Counted from the first letter of the stretch, positions 1-7,563 are shown. The stretch: 64,000 nucleotides of DNA from Absicoccus intestinalis (GCF_033971885.1 NZ_JALBUS010000002.1:124001-188000), one strand, 5' to 3'. Made by a program: numbers and translations. The notes: generated by a model from the letters alone, not told the origin.

Positions 1-1428
1 GAGTTTATCGGCTTTGAAGTTCTTCATTGCTGGTACTCCGCCGCCATAGCCAAGCGCCAGTTCCGCGATCTTGCCTTTTTGGCGCAGTTCTCCATTGACA
101 CCATGCTTGACCACGGGCACACCGAACATCTGCGAAGCCGATGCACAGTAGATGTCTCCGCCTTTTTCGAACACCTTCATGCGCCATGTTTCACGCGTAA
201 GCCAGGCGATCACACGGGCTTCGATAGCACTGTAATCAGCGACCGCAAAGGAACATCCGGGCTTTGGTATGATGGCCGTACGGATCAACGTAGAAAACAC
301 GTCATTCATGCTCGGGTAGAGCATCTCGAGCACGTCCCAGTTGCCATCTTTGACCAGGCTTCTCGCTGTGTCCAGATCATCAAACTTAGGCTTTGGGAAG
401 TTCTGCGGCTGTATCAATCGTCCGGCCCATCGTCCTGTCCGTCCGCCATAGAATTGAAAGCATCCGTGTACCCGTCCATCAAGGCATACCGAGCGCGTAA
501 AGGCATCATATTTTTTTACGGATGTCTTGCCAAGCTCCTTTCTAAGCTCGAGCATCTCGCGCGTTTCCGGTTGGATATCGTCACTTTCCAACATGTCGTC
601 GATCGCGCTCTTGCGCAGCGTATCGATCTTATGTCCTTCCTTCTCCTCAAGCCAACCTTTCAGCTGGACGATGGATCGGGGATTCTCAAGACCGGTCAAT
701 AATTTGGCCCGTGCCATCAGATCATCGGAGTGATGCGTACCGTAGCTCTCGATTGCAGATACCATATCCATATCGATCTGTATGCCTCGATCGTTGATAC
801 GCTGATCAATGTACCAGTAGACCCACTCCGATGGCTTGATTGGTGTCATGCGATTGAGCTTGTCCCATATGGCTCGCTCGGCGATCACATCACGGCGATT
901 GTACTCAATGAAAAGCTCCCACTTGTCCGGAGCATCCTTCGGTCGGTTGATGGTGCGTCCGCCGTTAGCCTTGGTAGGCTTGCACGGCTTGCAGAAGTAC
1001 TGTATAAGACGCCGTCCGGTATCGAGCTTGGTCTCATCCTCACCCAATCCAAGTGCCGGACCTAATTGTGCCAAGCTTGCTGGGTATCCCTGTTCACTGG
1101 CCATGATCATAGTATCTTCCCACTGATCAGGCGGCAGATAGTGACCCTTAGAACATAGATATTGCGATAAGCATACGCGCTCGAAATTGGCATTGTGCGC
1201 GACCTTGAGCACTTTTGGATCCGCGATATCCATCCTCAATGGAATCGGTATATCCTCTTTGGTGACGTCAATGACCTTGACCGGTCCGTCGTCATACGCA
1301 TATCCAAAAAGAAGTATGCGAAAGTCGTCGCTTTCTGCATACTTGTATAGGCCGCACTTGGCGAGGTCGACACTGGAGAAGGTCTCCAGGTCGATGTGCA
1401 GTATCTTAGAATAGATCATCATCGTCAT
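1..1428 (-). CDS. Phage family A DNA polymerase (N-terminal part, runs off window)
   Basis: The minus strand is open from an ATG at 1428 to the window edge. The N-terminus carries an exonuclease-type motif (ILHIDLET). Towards the window edge there are polymerase motif A (VADYSAIEARVIAWLT) and motif B (RQKGKIAELALGYGG), typical of DNA polymerase I-like phage replicases; motif C would lie beyond position 1. The start overlaps the end of the DUF2815 gene by about 23 bp, with GAGG nine bases upstream; in-frame ATGs at 1422 and 1419 are alternatives. The order DUF2800-DUF2815-polymerase is a recurrent Firmicutes phage replication cassette. It probably replicates the phage genome. Confidence 0.9.
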   Translation of the reverse strand, partial: MTMMIYSKILHIDLETFSSVDLAKCGLYKYAESDDFRILLFGYAYDDGPVKVIDVTKEDIPIPLRMDIADPKVLKVAHNANFERVCLSQYLCSKGHYLPPDQWEDTMIMASEQGYPASLAQLGPALGLGEDETKLDTGRRLIQYFCKPCKPTKANGGRTINRPKDAPDKWELFIEYNRRDVIAERAIWDKLNRMTPIKPSEWVYWYIDQRINDRGIQIDMDMVSAIESYGTHHSDDLMARAKLLTGLENPRSIVQLKGWLEEKEGHKIDTLRKSAIDDMLESDDIQPETREMLELRKELGKTSVKKYDAFTRSVCLDGRVHGCFQFYGGRTGRWAGRLIQPQNFPKPKFDDLDTARSLVKDGNWDVLEMLYPSMNDVFSTLIRTAIIPKPGCSFAVADYSAIEARVIAWLTRETWRMKVFEKGGDIYCASASQMFGVPVVKHGVNGELRQKGKIAELALGYGGGVPAMKNFKADKL

Positions 1429-2002
1429 CTTCTTCGACCTCATCGGCGAAGTCGGTAAGTCCAGACACGCGGCCGCCCATAAAGTCGCCGTCTTTCTTTT
1501 TGATGACATTGGACAGACCGCACGCGATACCGGTACCAGTACGGCTGTATGGATAGAAATTGAAAGTGATCTTGCCATAACATCCGGAATAGACTTCTTC
1601 TTTGATCTGTTCCGGTTGCAGTTTCATGACGACCCCTTTTGACAGGATGCAGACATCCGGTGCAGTCACTGCTTTGGCGGTCATCATGTATTTGCCTTTA
1701 TAATCGGTATTGTCCATATAGCGCTCATCCTCATCGCAATCGACTAGGATGCCGTTGATCGTTCCTGGCTTTCTTTTTAATGGCGTGGCCTTGTTCGCAA
1801 ACAATTGGCCAAACTTCTCGATGCCCTCCTGTTTGGCTTCGTTGTAGTTATCTTTGATTGTTTCCAAAGTCTTGTGATCGCTTTTATCGATAAGAATCGA
1901 TACACTGTATTTTGGGTTTGGTGCATCATTATAGGCATATGGCTCCGCTAAGTGAACAAATGTAAATCTTACTAATCCTGTTTTTACTCTTTTTACTGGC
2001 AT
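1406..2002 (-). CDS. DUF2815 family protein, probable phage ssDNA-binding protein
   Basis: The product is 198 residues, begins MPVKRVKTGLVRFTFVHL and ends in a very acidic tail (EVEEDDDDDLF). Such C-terminal acidic tails are typical of single-stranded-DNA-binding proteins, where the tail contacts replication partners. The family is widespread in Firmicutes phages directly upstream of the phage polymerase, as here. GAGGAGG precedes the ATG, the gap to the DUF2800 stop is 3 bp, and the polymerase start overlaps its end, so the three genes are translationally coupled. The ssDNA-binding role comes from family knowledge and the tail, not from a direct test. Confidence 0.85.
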   Translation of the reverse strand: MPVKRVKTGLVRFTFVHLAEPYAYNDAPNPKYSVSILIDKSDHKTLETIKDNYNEAKQEGIEKFGQLFANKATPLKRKPGTINGILVDCDEDERYMDNTDYKGKYMMTAKAVTAPDVCILSKGVVMKLQPEQIKEEVYSGCYGKITFNFYPYSRTGTGIACGLSNVIKKKDGDFMGGRVSGLTDFADEVEEDDDDDLF

Positions 2003-2005
2003 AAA

Positions 2006-3148
2006 TTAATCCTCCTCTTTTTCATCTTTGAAATCATCGATACCGGATTGCCACTCCGGTCTTCTATCGGTAACTGGTACAAGCACAGGCTTGCCTTGCG
2101 GCTTCTCGATACAGCCTTCGGTAAGCTCTGAGAAGTGCTTTTTTCCTACAAGCTTCTCCAGTGCCGTGATGGTCTTTAATTCCGGCGCTTTCATGTAGGC
2201 TTCTTTCGAGTAGCCTTCCTTATCGAGCATAGACATCACCATTTCTTGATCCACTATTTTTCGCCTTGATACACCTTCAACGACTTTATAGCCGTCGTAA
2301 TGTGTACCGTTTAAGGCCTGGTTTAGCGCGAACTCTTCGATATCTTTGGTCCAGGCTTTGACATCCGGAAGCATCGGCAGTATCTGCGCTACTTCATCAT
2401 CTGTTAGAAGCATGGCGTCCAATTGCTTGTACCTCTCGTTCATCTGCTGGATTTGTTCGGCTCGTGCCTTGCAGTTTCCTTTGACCTTGCAGAAGCGGCA
2501 CCACTCTCCAGGCTTCTGCTTTCCTTCGCCCTTCCAGGCCATATCGGCGCTTGGCTTGACCACCATGGCTAGCCAAGTGGTCAGATCATCCACATACATG
2601 TCATATGTACTGATGTGATCCAGGCGCGGCTGGAAGATGTGGAGCTTGATCTGGTCAAAATCAAAGTACATCTCGAACTGATTGAGAGCTCCGGCGCCGT
2701 AAAGCATCAATTGTGAATTGTGCGGCGCATCGACTGGCACGCCTTTGCCATATTTGAGATCGATGACGTGCAAGGTGTCATCTGATACTACGATCGCATC
2801 CGCCGTACCGAAGCCGCCCGGGATCCATGGCGTTAGATCCAGTTGGACCTCGACATATAGCTCGGTCCCTTCACATTTCTTTTTTTCTTCGTTGAACACT
2901 TCGACCACATAGTCTCGGTATGCAGTCGTAGCTTCGTCCATCTCGCCATCCTCGCATTTGACCTTGCGTCGTGGATGGCCTTCTTTCCAATTGGTTAACT
3001 TCTGTTCAGCTTTTGCATGCGCGACTGTACCTTCGGCGGCATAGATGCTTGCCTGTTCCGGTACTCTTTCTTCGAGCCGGGCGCTTGGTGTGCAGTGGAT
3101 CCATCGGTTGCTTGAACTTGCACTCAGTACTGCGTGTTGACTAGGCAT
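2006..3148 (-). CDS. DUF2800 family protein, Cas4/RecB-like nuclease
   Basis: The product is about 380 residues. I start at ATG 3148 (MPSQHAVLSASSSNRW), preceded by GGAGAG at 8 bp and overlapping the upstream stop by 8 bp; the open frame extends further but without a ribosome-binding site. A PD-(D/E)XK-like core is visible (an aspartate-rich strand followed by VIDLKYGKG). One Cys near the N-terminus (RWIHC) and a C-terminal cluster (CRFCKVKGNC) resemble the four-cysteine Fe-S arrangement of Cas4/AddB nucleases. It probably acts in phage DNA replication or recombination with the adjacent DUF2815 protein and polymerase. Confidence 0.85.
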   Translation of the reverse strand: MPSQHAVLSASSSNRWIHCTPSARLEERVPEQASIYAAEGTVAHAKAEQKLTNWKEGHPRRKVKCEDGEMDEATTAYRDYVVEVFNEEKKKCEGTELYVEVQLDLTPWIPGGFGTADAIVVSDDTLHVIDLKYGKGVPVDAPHNSQLMLYGAGALNQFEMYFDFDQIKLHIFQPRLDHISTYDMYVDDLTTWLAMVVKPSADMAWKGEGKQKPGEWCRFCKVKGNCKARAEQIQQMNERYKQLDAMLLTDDEVAQILPMLPDVKAWTKDIEEFALNQALNGTHYDGYKVVEGVSRRKIVDQEMVMSMLDKEGYSKEAYMKAPELKTITALEKLVGKKHFSELTEGCIEKPQGKPVLVPVTDRRPEWQSGIDDFKDEKEED

Positions 3149-3578
3149 GAAGCGCTCTCCATAGTTCATCCATGCGGTCTTCTGGAACCTGTTGGAGCTT
3201 CTTGGCGCCGAACTGATCAAACAATGCCTTTAGCTCATCTTTTCCGTGCGAGCGTTGAAAGTCTGCACAGGCCTTTCGTACATCCTCGAATGAGTACTCA
3301 GGCTTTTTAATATCTGATCCAGTTGATTCTGTGCTTGTCTCAGCTGGATCCATTTTGATGGGATCGGGTTCAATCGGATCCGTGTTCCATGGCGCATCCA
3401 CTGGTGGCTCATGGCTTACCTTTTCTGCATGCTCGTCCAGTGCTTTCTGTACCGGACGATTGGCCGATCGCTCAAGGCTTTCCTTGTCGATCACGCCCAA
3501 ATTCACAAACAGTGAACCCATGTTGCGACTGAATTCAAGTGCTTTGTCAGTCACATCAATACTTAATTTGATATCCAT
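3141..3578 (-). CDS. Hypothetical phage protein
   Basis: The product is 145 residues from ATG 3578, chosen because GAGGAGG lies 7 bp upstream; a longer frame to 3605 has no such site. An N-terminal segment (MDIKLSIDVTDKALEFSRNM) is followed by a Pro/Asp-rich middle (PIEPDPIKMDP) and a C-terminal helical part ending LQQVPEDRMDELWRALHA. I do not recognise an enzymatic motif. Proteins with this C-terminus are common in Firmicutes prophages just ahead of DUF2800 genes. Its stop overlaps the DUF2800 start, and it begins right after the preceding small gene, so it belongs to the replication operon. Confidence 0.7.
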   Translation of the reverse strand: MDIKLSIDVTDKALEFSRNMGSLFVNLGVIDKESLERSANRPVQKALDEHAEKVSHEPPVDAPWNTDPIEPDPIKMDPAETSTESTGSDIKKPEYSFEDVRKACADFQRSHGKDELKALFDQFGAKKLQQVPEDRMDELWRALHA

Positions 3579-3579
3579 A

Positions 3580-3774
3580 TTAATCCTCCTCATTGTCCTC
3601 GACAACGATTCGCTTCAGTGCGAATTCGACGAGCAAATCGCCTAACGCGCCCTTGCTGTATCCTGTTTCCTCGGCGATCTTTTGAATCTTTTCGAAGTTG
3701 TTCGCATTAATCATGAGAGGCTTTCTTAATTCTGATTTTGTCTTTGCGTTCGCTTTAATGATTAGTTGGTCCAT
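3580..3774 (-). CDS. Small phage protein, possible ribbon-helix-helix type
   Basis: The product is 64 residues. It is basic at the N-terminus, then shows NANNFEKIQKIAEETGYSKG followed by ALGDLLVEFALKRIV. The helix-turn-helix spacing and length resemble ribbon-helix-helix DNA-binding proteins that accompany phage replication genes. AAGGA precedes the ATG and the stop lies 1 bp before the next start, indicating an operon. A DNA-binding role is inference from the pattern only. Confidence 0.65.
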   Translation of the reverse strand: MDQLIIKANAKTKSELRKPLMINANNFEKIQKIAEETGYSKGALGDLLVEFALKRIVVEDNEED

Positions 3775-3933
3775 ATGTTTTTTCCTTCTTTCTGTTTCTC
3801 GATGCGCCCCGATCTGCCGATGGTCGGTAATTGACTAGGGGAGATTACATGGTTGTACAGGGTTGCTATATCTGCTTTTTGACCATCGACAGGTCGAGGC
3901 ACACCGAAATTGTGTTATACTATTTGTGGGTTC

Positions 3934-4179
3934 TTATCGGTCCCACTGAGCGCTACGTCCTTCGAATCTGTGTAGTCGCTCTTTTCTTTTCTCAAGCTCC
4001 TTTAGTGAGATATTCATATATTTGGCCAGATCCGGTGGATTGATGTAGTACGTGTATCTTGTACTACCATGCATCCGGATCGCGATACCGATCGGCAATG
4101 CTTTCTGTTGCAAGGCGATCCGAATAAATTCCGGATTTCTTTCCAACAAATCCGCCGCCTCATTTACGGTAATTCTCAT
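3934..4179 (-). CDS. Excisionase/MerR-like helix-turn-helix protein
   Basis: The 81-residue product begins MRITVNEAADLLERNPEFIR, a typical winged-helix reading head (TVNEAADLL, turn, then recognition helix with PEFIRIALQQKALPIG). It continues with a TRYTYYINPPDLAKYM wing and a basic C-terminus. Such proteins act as phage excisionases or early regulators. AGGAGG lies upstream of the ATG. The 159 bp between its stop and the next gene (3775-3933) has no ORF, but has the inverted pair GATGGTC/GACCATC about 50 bp apart on the transcribed strand. Confidence 0.7.
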   Translation of the reverse strand: MRITVNEAADLLERNPEFIRIALQQKALPIGIAIRMHGSTRYTYYINPPDLAKYMNISLKELEKRKERLHRFEGRSAQWDR

Positions 4180-4195
4180 GGCTCTTGCCTCCTTT

Positions 4196-4462
4196 CTATA
4201 GAATCTTGGTTGCTATATCTGCGATCATGGCTATGCCGCTATCGAGATTGACACAAATCTCTTTCTTATAGCCGTTTTCGAATTCGGCTACTACGATTTC
4301 ATCATCATCCATCTTGGTGTATTTAAGACTGATAAGATCGTATAGGTGTCGTGTCTTTTTTAGTGCTAATAGAAGCGCATCACAGATTGCTTGCTTGTCT
4401 TCTCTCGTTATGATCGCCTCTCGAATCGCATTACGTAATATCGCCTGTTCATCCTCTCTCAT
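4196..4462 (-). CDS. Hypothetical phage early protein
   Basis: The product is 88 residues. A charged helical N-terminal half (DEQAILRNAIREAIITREDK) is followed by a C-terminal part with predicted strands (EIVVAEFENGYKKEICVNLD) and a hydrophobic end. No known motif was recognised. It has AGGAGG at good spacing and sits in the leftward early operon 16 bp upstream of the excisionase-like gene. Confidence 0.6.
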   Translation of the reverse strand: MREDEQAILRNAIREAIITREDKQAICDALLLALKKTRHLYDLISLKYTKMDDDEIVVAEFENGYKKEICVNLDSGIAMIADIATKIL

Positions 4463-4478
4463 TCCGATCGCCTCCTTT

Positions 4479-4661
4479 CTATCCTCCTAAAAGGCCTATC
4501 ACAAAGGTGCATACCACGAATGCCGTAATTAATATGGCAGCATCATGCTTGTCCTGTTTTTCTTGACGCGCCTTTTCTCGAAGAGCGTCCTGAGCAATTC
4601 GGGCGTCAATTTCTTTTTGGATTCGGTGGTCGTTTATTTTTTTCATAAATTCGTAATTCAT
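4479..4661 (-). CDS. Small phage membrane protein
   Basis: The product is 60 residues. The N-terminal 40 residues are highly charged and probably coiled (RIAQDALREKARQEKQDKH), and the C-terminal 19 residues form one membrane helix (ILITAFVVCTFVIGLLGG). The start overlaps the upstream stop as ATGA, so it is translationally coupled. The function is unknown; a tail-anchored topology with the charged part inside the cell is likely. Confidence 0.6.
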   Translation of the reverse strand: MNYEFMKKINDHRIQKEIDARIAQDALREKARQEKQDKHDAAILITAFVVCTFVIGLLGG

Positions 4662-4873
4662 AATTTCTTGTGTTCATCCTTTTTATCCGCGTCTTCTTGG
4701 CATAAAGCGCAAAAGATGCCATATGTTGTGGAACTAGTGACTTGATTGATATCATCCATAAGGGCCTCTAGGTCTTTTCTTGAGACATCACCTTTTTCCT
4801 TCATGTAGGCTCTGACCACTATGCTGATCTCATATGGAAGCCCAATTTCTAATTCACTTTTGTAGCTGGTCAT
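4658..4873 (-). CDS. Hypothetical phage early protein
   Basis: The product is 71 residues (MTSYKSELEIGLPYEISIVV...). It is mixed alpha/beta in appearance, with two cysteines (FCALCQED) near the lysine-rich C-terminus. GGAGG precedes the ATG. A perfect copy of the palindromic phage operator sits 21 bp upstream (4894-4912), so this gene and those after it may be regulated separately from the Cro-like gene. No function was recognised. Confidence 0.6.
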   Translation of the reverse strand: MTSYKSELEIGLPYEISIVVRAYMKEKGDVSRKDLEALMDDINQVTSSTTYGIFCALCQEDADKKDEHKKL

Positions 4874-4893
4874 TTGTGATCCTCCTTTTGTAT

Positions 4894-4912
4894 ATTACGG
4901 TTTAACCGTAAT
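4894..4912. promoter_or_regulatory. Phage operator, perfect 19-bp palindrome
   Basis: The sequence ATTACGGTTTAACCGTAAT is a perfect inverted repeat around one central base. Related copies occur in the divergent promoter region at 5153-5225. It lies between the stop of the Cro-like gene and the start of the 71-residue gene, so binding here could modulate read-through or an internal promoter of the early operon. The binding protein is probably the S24 repressor, the Cro-like protein, or both; this is inference. Confidence 0.75.
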
Positions 4913-4913
4913 T

Positions 4914-5117
4914 TTAAGTCAAAAAAATAAGCTGATTATAGGAAACGCCATAAACCTTCTCGATGCGTTTAAGTGTTACGACGTCGGGGAATGTCTTTCC
5001 GCGCTCGTAATTACTTAGAGTATCAACGCTTACACCGATAAGTCTAGCCGCGTCTTCTTGACTCAGCTTTTTAATTTCTCTTGCAGTTTTCAGTGTCATT
5101 TTGATATCGCTTGGCAT
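4914..5117 (-). CDS. Cro-like XRE family regulator
   Basis: The 67-residue product is essentially one XRE helix-turn-helix domain: TAREIKKLSQEDAARLIGV, the turn SVDTLSNYERGK, then PDVVTLKRIEKVYGV. I start at ATG 5117, with GAGAGGAG nine bases upstream, rather than an upstream TTG. It is divergent from the S24 repressor gene and first in the leftward early operon, the usual position of a Cro/antirepressor. It probably competes with the repressor for the palindromic operators between the two genes. Confidence 0.85.
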   Translation of the reverse strand: MPSDIKMTLKTAREIKKLSQEDAARLIGVSVDTLSNYERGKTFPDVVTLKRIEKVYGVSYNQLIFLT

Positions 5118-5152
5118 GTCAATCAACTCCTCTCTTTATCTGCCTCAAATGT

Positions 5153-5225
5153 ACTACGGTTTAACCGTAATGTCAACGGTTTTTCCGTAATATTTTCGGT
5201 TTATCTTGAATTTATTACGGGTAAT
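5153..5225. promoter_or_regulatory. Array of phage operators between cro-like and repressor genes
   Basis: Four related sites start at about 5153, 5173, 5193 and 5214, so at 20-21 bp intervals. The first (ACTACGGTTTAACCGTAAT) matches the 4894 palindrome at 18 of 19 bases. The second (5173-5191) keeps ACGGTTT..CCGTAAT. The third and fourth are degenerate, built around TTCGGTTTA and ATTACGGGTAAT. The third overlaps the -35 box and the fourth the spacer of the rightward promoter, consistent with repressor autoregulation. The near two-turn spacing would place bound dimers on one DNA face. Confidence 0.7.
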
Positions 5226-5235
5226 CTTGTATAAT
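5206..5235 (+). promoter_or_regulatory. Promoter of the repressor gene
   Basis: A -35 TTGAAT (5206-5211) and a perfect -10 TATAAT (5230-5235) are separated by 18 bp. The predicted start is about 25 bases before the ATG at 5266, which has AAAGGAGAATC upstream. Operator half-sites overlap the promoter. Confidence 0.75.
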
Positions 5236-5265
5236 ATAGGCAATTAAATAAAGGAGAATCTCTAT

Positions 5266-5898
5266 ATGTCTAGCCTAGGAAATAAAGATATAATGGCTGG
5301 AAACATCCAACGATTTTTAGATATTTCCGGTAAAACAAGAACACAGATTTGTAAGGATCTGGATATCCCGTATACCACTTTTGTGGATTGGATCAAGGGG
5401 AACACCTACCCACGAATCGATAAGATAGAGCAGATGGCTAATTATTTTGGTGTTGAAAAAGCCGATCTAGTTGAACCAAAAGAAGCCCGTATCGTGCCGA
5501 GCTCTGTCAATATACCATTATATGACCATATCTCGTGTGGCACGGGCATGTTCGTAGATGATCGCCCAGAGGACTATATAGCCATACCGGATAAATATCT
5601 GACACCTGGTGTGGAGTACTTCGCCAACACGGCACATGGTGATAGTATGATCAATAAAGGCATCAAGGACGGTGACGTGCTTGTGTTCGAGCGTACGTCA
5701 GTCTTGGAGAACGGTATGATCGGGTCTTTCTGTATCGATAACGAAAAGGCGTACTGCAAGATATATAGGCGTCTGCCTAATGGCATGATCATGTTGGAGT
5801 CTGCCAATGACAGGTATGACCCAATAATGGTAGACGTAACCAATGAGTGTTTCCGAATCATTGGGCGTTATAAATTTAAGTTCAGTATTGAACAGTGA
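5266..5898 (+). CDS. Phage CI/LexA-like repressor with S24 peptidase
   Basis: The product is 210 residues. An N-terminal XRE helix-turn-helix (about residues 11-65: IQRFLDISGKTRTQICKDLD and TTFVDWIKGNTYPR) is followed by a C-terminal S24 autopeptidase. The probable cleavage site is Cys91-Gly92 (SCGTG), the nucleophile Ser127 (HGDSMI) and the general base Lys165 (AYCKIY). RecA-triggered self-cleavage would derepress the early operon. It maintains lysogeny by binding the ATTACGG operators, and is followed closely by a small membrane-protein gene on the same transcript. Confidence 0.92.
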   Translation: MSSLGNKDIMAGNIQRFLDISGKTRTQICKDLDIPYTTFVDWIKGNTYPRIDKIEQMANYFGVEKADLVEPKEARIVPSSVNIPLYDHISCGTGMFVDDRPEDYIAIPDKYLTPGVEYFANTAHGDSMINKGIKDGDVLVFERTSVLENGMIGSFCIDNEKAYCKIYRRLPNGMIMLESANDRYDPIMVDVTNECFRIIGRYKFKFSIEQ

Positions 5899-5911
5899 GG
5901 AGAGAGAAAAA

Positions 5912-6310
5912 ATGAAAACAGAAAACACTATTGCTAAGATCTTGAAATTTGGTTCAATTTTTCTATTCGTGATCGCCGTCGCAGGATCGATAATGCTATC
6001 GTACGTGGAAACAACAGACTATTCTAATTTGTATGATGATTATAAATATGACGATGATGATTATGATTATAGCGATGATGATTATGATTATAGCGATGAT
6101 GATTATAGCGATGATGAAAAACCAGAAACAACGACCGAATTCGACTCTTCAAGCTTTGTTAGATATCTTTTTGAATCTACAATCGCCTGCACACTTATCT
6201 TCGCGTTTGGCGAACTAATTGAACAGACAAGCCAAACACGAAAGCATGTAGAAGAAATGGAACGGGTGCTCAATGGAAAGACAGCGCATGATATTCTAGA
6301 AGACAAATAA
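5912..6310 (+). CDS. Membrane protein with Asp/Tyr-rich repeat, lysogeny module
   Basis: The product is 132 residues from ATG 5912 (GAGGAGAGAG upstream; the longer frame overlaps the repressor gene). There is an N-terminal membrane helix (about 12-31, FGSIFLFVIAVAGSIMLSYV), then a very acidic region of DYSDDD-type repeats (about 40-70), a second hydrophobic helix (about 88-108, YLFESTIACTLIFAFGELIE) and a charged coil. The acidic segment would lie outside the membrane. It is co-transcribed with the repressor, so it is probably expressed in the lysogen; superinfection exclusion is a reasonable guess, but I recognise no family. Confidence 0.65.
   Translation: MKTENTIAKILKFGSIFLFVIAVAGSIMLSYVETTDYSNLYDDYKYDDDDYDYSDDDYDYSDDDYSDDEKPETTTEFDSSSFVRYLFESTIACTLIFAFGELIEQTSQTRKHVEEMERVLNGKTAHDILEDK
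6049..6117 (+). repeat. Tandem repeat, 21-bp units, coding for Asp/Tyr-rich segment
   Basis: Two full units of GCGATGATGATTATGATTAT plus one base, and a partial third, encode (S/D)DDDYDY repeats in the membrane protein. The unit length is a multiple of three, so slippage changes repeat number without breaking the frame. Confidence 0.7.
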
Positions 6311-6314
6311 AAAA

Positions 6315-6398
6315 AGCGCCCTCACTGGCGACTGGTACTCGTCATAGAGGGCTTGCACATAAAAAGAATGACTGACAATCATTAATCTTTTTATGTGC
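6315..6398 (+). terminator. Two stem-loops between the membrane protein and integrase genes
   Basis: The first pairs GCCCTC (about 6319) with GAGGGC (about 6347). The second is a long inverted repeat whose arms are GCACATAAAAAGA (6355) and TCTTTTTATGTGC (ending 6398), with ATGA/TCAT inside. Together they probably separate repressor-operon transcription from the integrase, or control integrase expression. There is no classical T-run after the second stem on the + strand, so its role as a terminator is uncertain. Confidence 0.5.
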
Positions 6399-6431
6399 TC
6401 ATTTTAACACGAGAAAGGAATGAGTACAAAC

Positions 6432-7496
6432 ATGACAAAGAGATTAAGACGGTTACCAAATGGATTTGGATGGATCGATAAGCTACCTGGCACACGAAGA
6501 AAGCCATATAGGGCTAGGGTACTAGTGTCCAAAGAGCTTGATATGGACGTTCAGAAAGTTAGAAAAAAGTTTCAGACAGTTGGATATGCAGAGACCTGGA
6601 CCGATGCTTTTGAGCTTCTCCGGGCATATCACAGCTCGCCGTATGGCTTCGAAAAGAGGGGCATGACGGTCAAGGAAGTATATGATGCATGGTCGGCCGA
6701 CCACTTTCTCATCGTCTCGGAATCGACGCAAAAAGGCTACCGTGCGGCCTTTCAGATTCTCGAGCCTGTCTATGGTATGAAGTTCAAGGACCTGACTGTC
6801 CAGGATATCATCCGTTCTATCGACGCATCCGGCAAGAATGCACCAACGCTTAAAAGGTTCAAATCCATGATGAATGCCTTGTATAAGTACGCGATTGGAC
6901 AAGGCATCACAGATCGAGACTTATCTTCTTATATCGACCTGTCCAGGTATCGCAACAAGAATCCGAACCGTACCGAGCATGACCGCTTCACGGCCATCGA
7001 GATCAAGCGGCTATGGAAACATACGGATGACAGCACCGTGCGCATCATACTGGCCCTGATATACTCCGGTGTGCGCATCGATGAGCTTCTCAGTCTCAGA
7101 CGCGAGGATGTGCATCTTGATGATCAGTATTTCGATGTGACCCACTCTAAGACCGACAGTGGTGTGCGCATGGTACCGATTGCCGACAAGGTCCTGCCGT
7201 TCTATCGAGAGTGGATGGCTGTTGGTGCCGATACGCTTATCAGTCGTGATGGCATACGGCCATATACATATACCACTTTCCGAAAATACCATTGGGATCC
7301 GGTACTCAAGTCATTGCGCATGCATCATACACCGCATGATACACGGCATACCTGTGCAAGTATGCTTACGGAAGCAGATGTCAAGCCCGTGGTGATCAAG
7401 AAGATACTCGGCCATAGTGCCAAGATGGACGTGACCGAGAAAGTGTATACCCATCTTGATGTGTCGACCCTGTTGGAAGCAGTTAACTCTATCTAA
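6432..7496 (+). CDS. int: Phage tyrosine integrase
   Basis: The product is about 354 residues. Its arm/SAM-like N-terminal half (core-binding, about 75-175) is followed by the catalytic domain. The full active-site set is visible: Arg215 (SGVRIDELL), Lys240 (HSKTDSGVR), His302/Arg305 (HDTRHT), His328 (ILGHS) and Tyr339 (VYTHLD). I prefer ATG 6432 because AAAGGA abuts the alternative ATG at 6420 with no spacer. It is the last phage gene, and 11-bp repeats directly follow its stop. It would catalyse site-specific integration and, with an excisionase, excision. Confidence 0.93.
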   Translation: MTKRLRRLPNGFGWIDKLPGTRRKPYRARVLVSKELDMDVQKVRKKFQTVGYAETWTDAFELLRAYHSSPYGFEKRGMTVKEVYDAWSADHFLIVSESTQKGYRAAFQILEPVYGMKFKDLTVQDIIRSIDASGKNAPTLKRFKSMMNALYKYAIGQGITDRDLSSYIDLSRYRNKNPNRTEHDRFTAIEIKRLWKHTDDSTVRIILALIYSGVRIDELLSLRREDVHLDDQYFDVTHSKTDSGVRMVPIADKVLPFYREWMAVGADTLISRDGIRPYTYTTFRKYHWDPVLKSLRMHHTPHDTRHTCASMLTEADVKPVVIKKILGHSAKMDVTEKVYTHLDVSTLLEAVNSI

Positions 7497-7531
7497 TTTG
7501 TGGGGCTTTTGTGGGGCTTTTGTGGGGCTTT
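7497..7531. repeat. Three 11-bp direct repeats, candidate integrase arm sites
   Basis: Three consecutive copies of TTTTGTGGGGC start immediately after the integrase stop (GTGGGGC at about 7500, 7511 and 7522). Short GTGGGGC-type repeats beside phage integrase genes commonly serve as arm-type binding sites within attP. The 11-bp period puts each copy on nearly the same helical face. The core crossover site was not identified. Confidence 0.55.
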
Positions 7532-7563
7532 GATACAAATTGATAGCTTTTCAGACAAATGAA

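Noticed and set aside
79..1414. Several long + strand ORFs across the left edge
   Set aside because: They lie opposite the family A polymerase frame, whose motifs A and B are intact; the + strand frames have no family features or ribosome-binding sites.
6049..6117. CRISPR-like repeat array
   Set aside because: The repeats are short, contiguous, in-frame coding units without spacers; no CRISPR array or cas gene was seen anywhere in the window.
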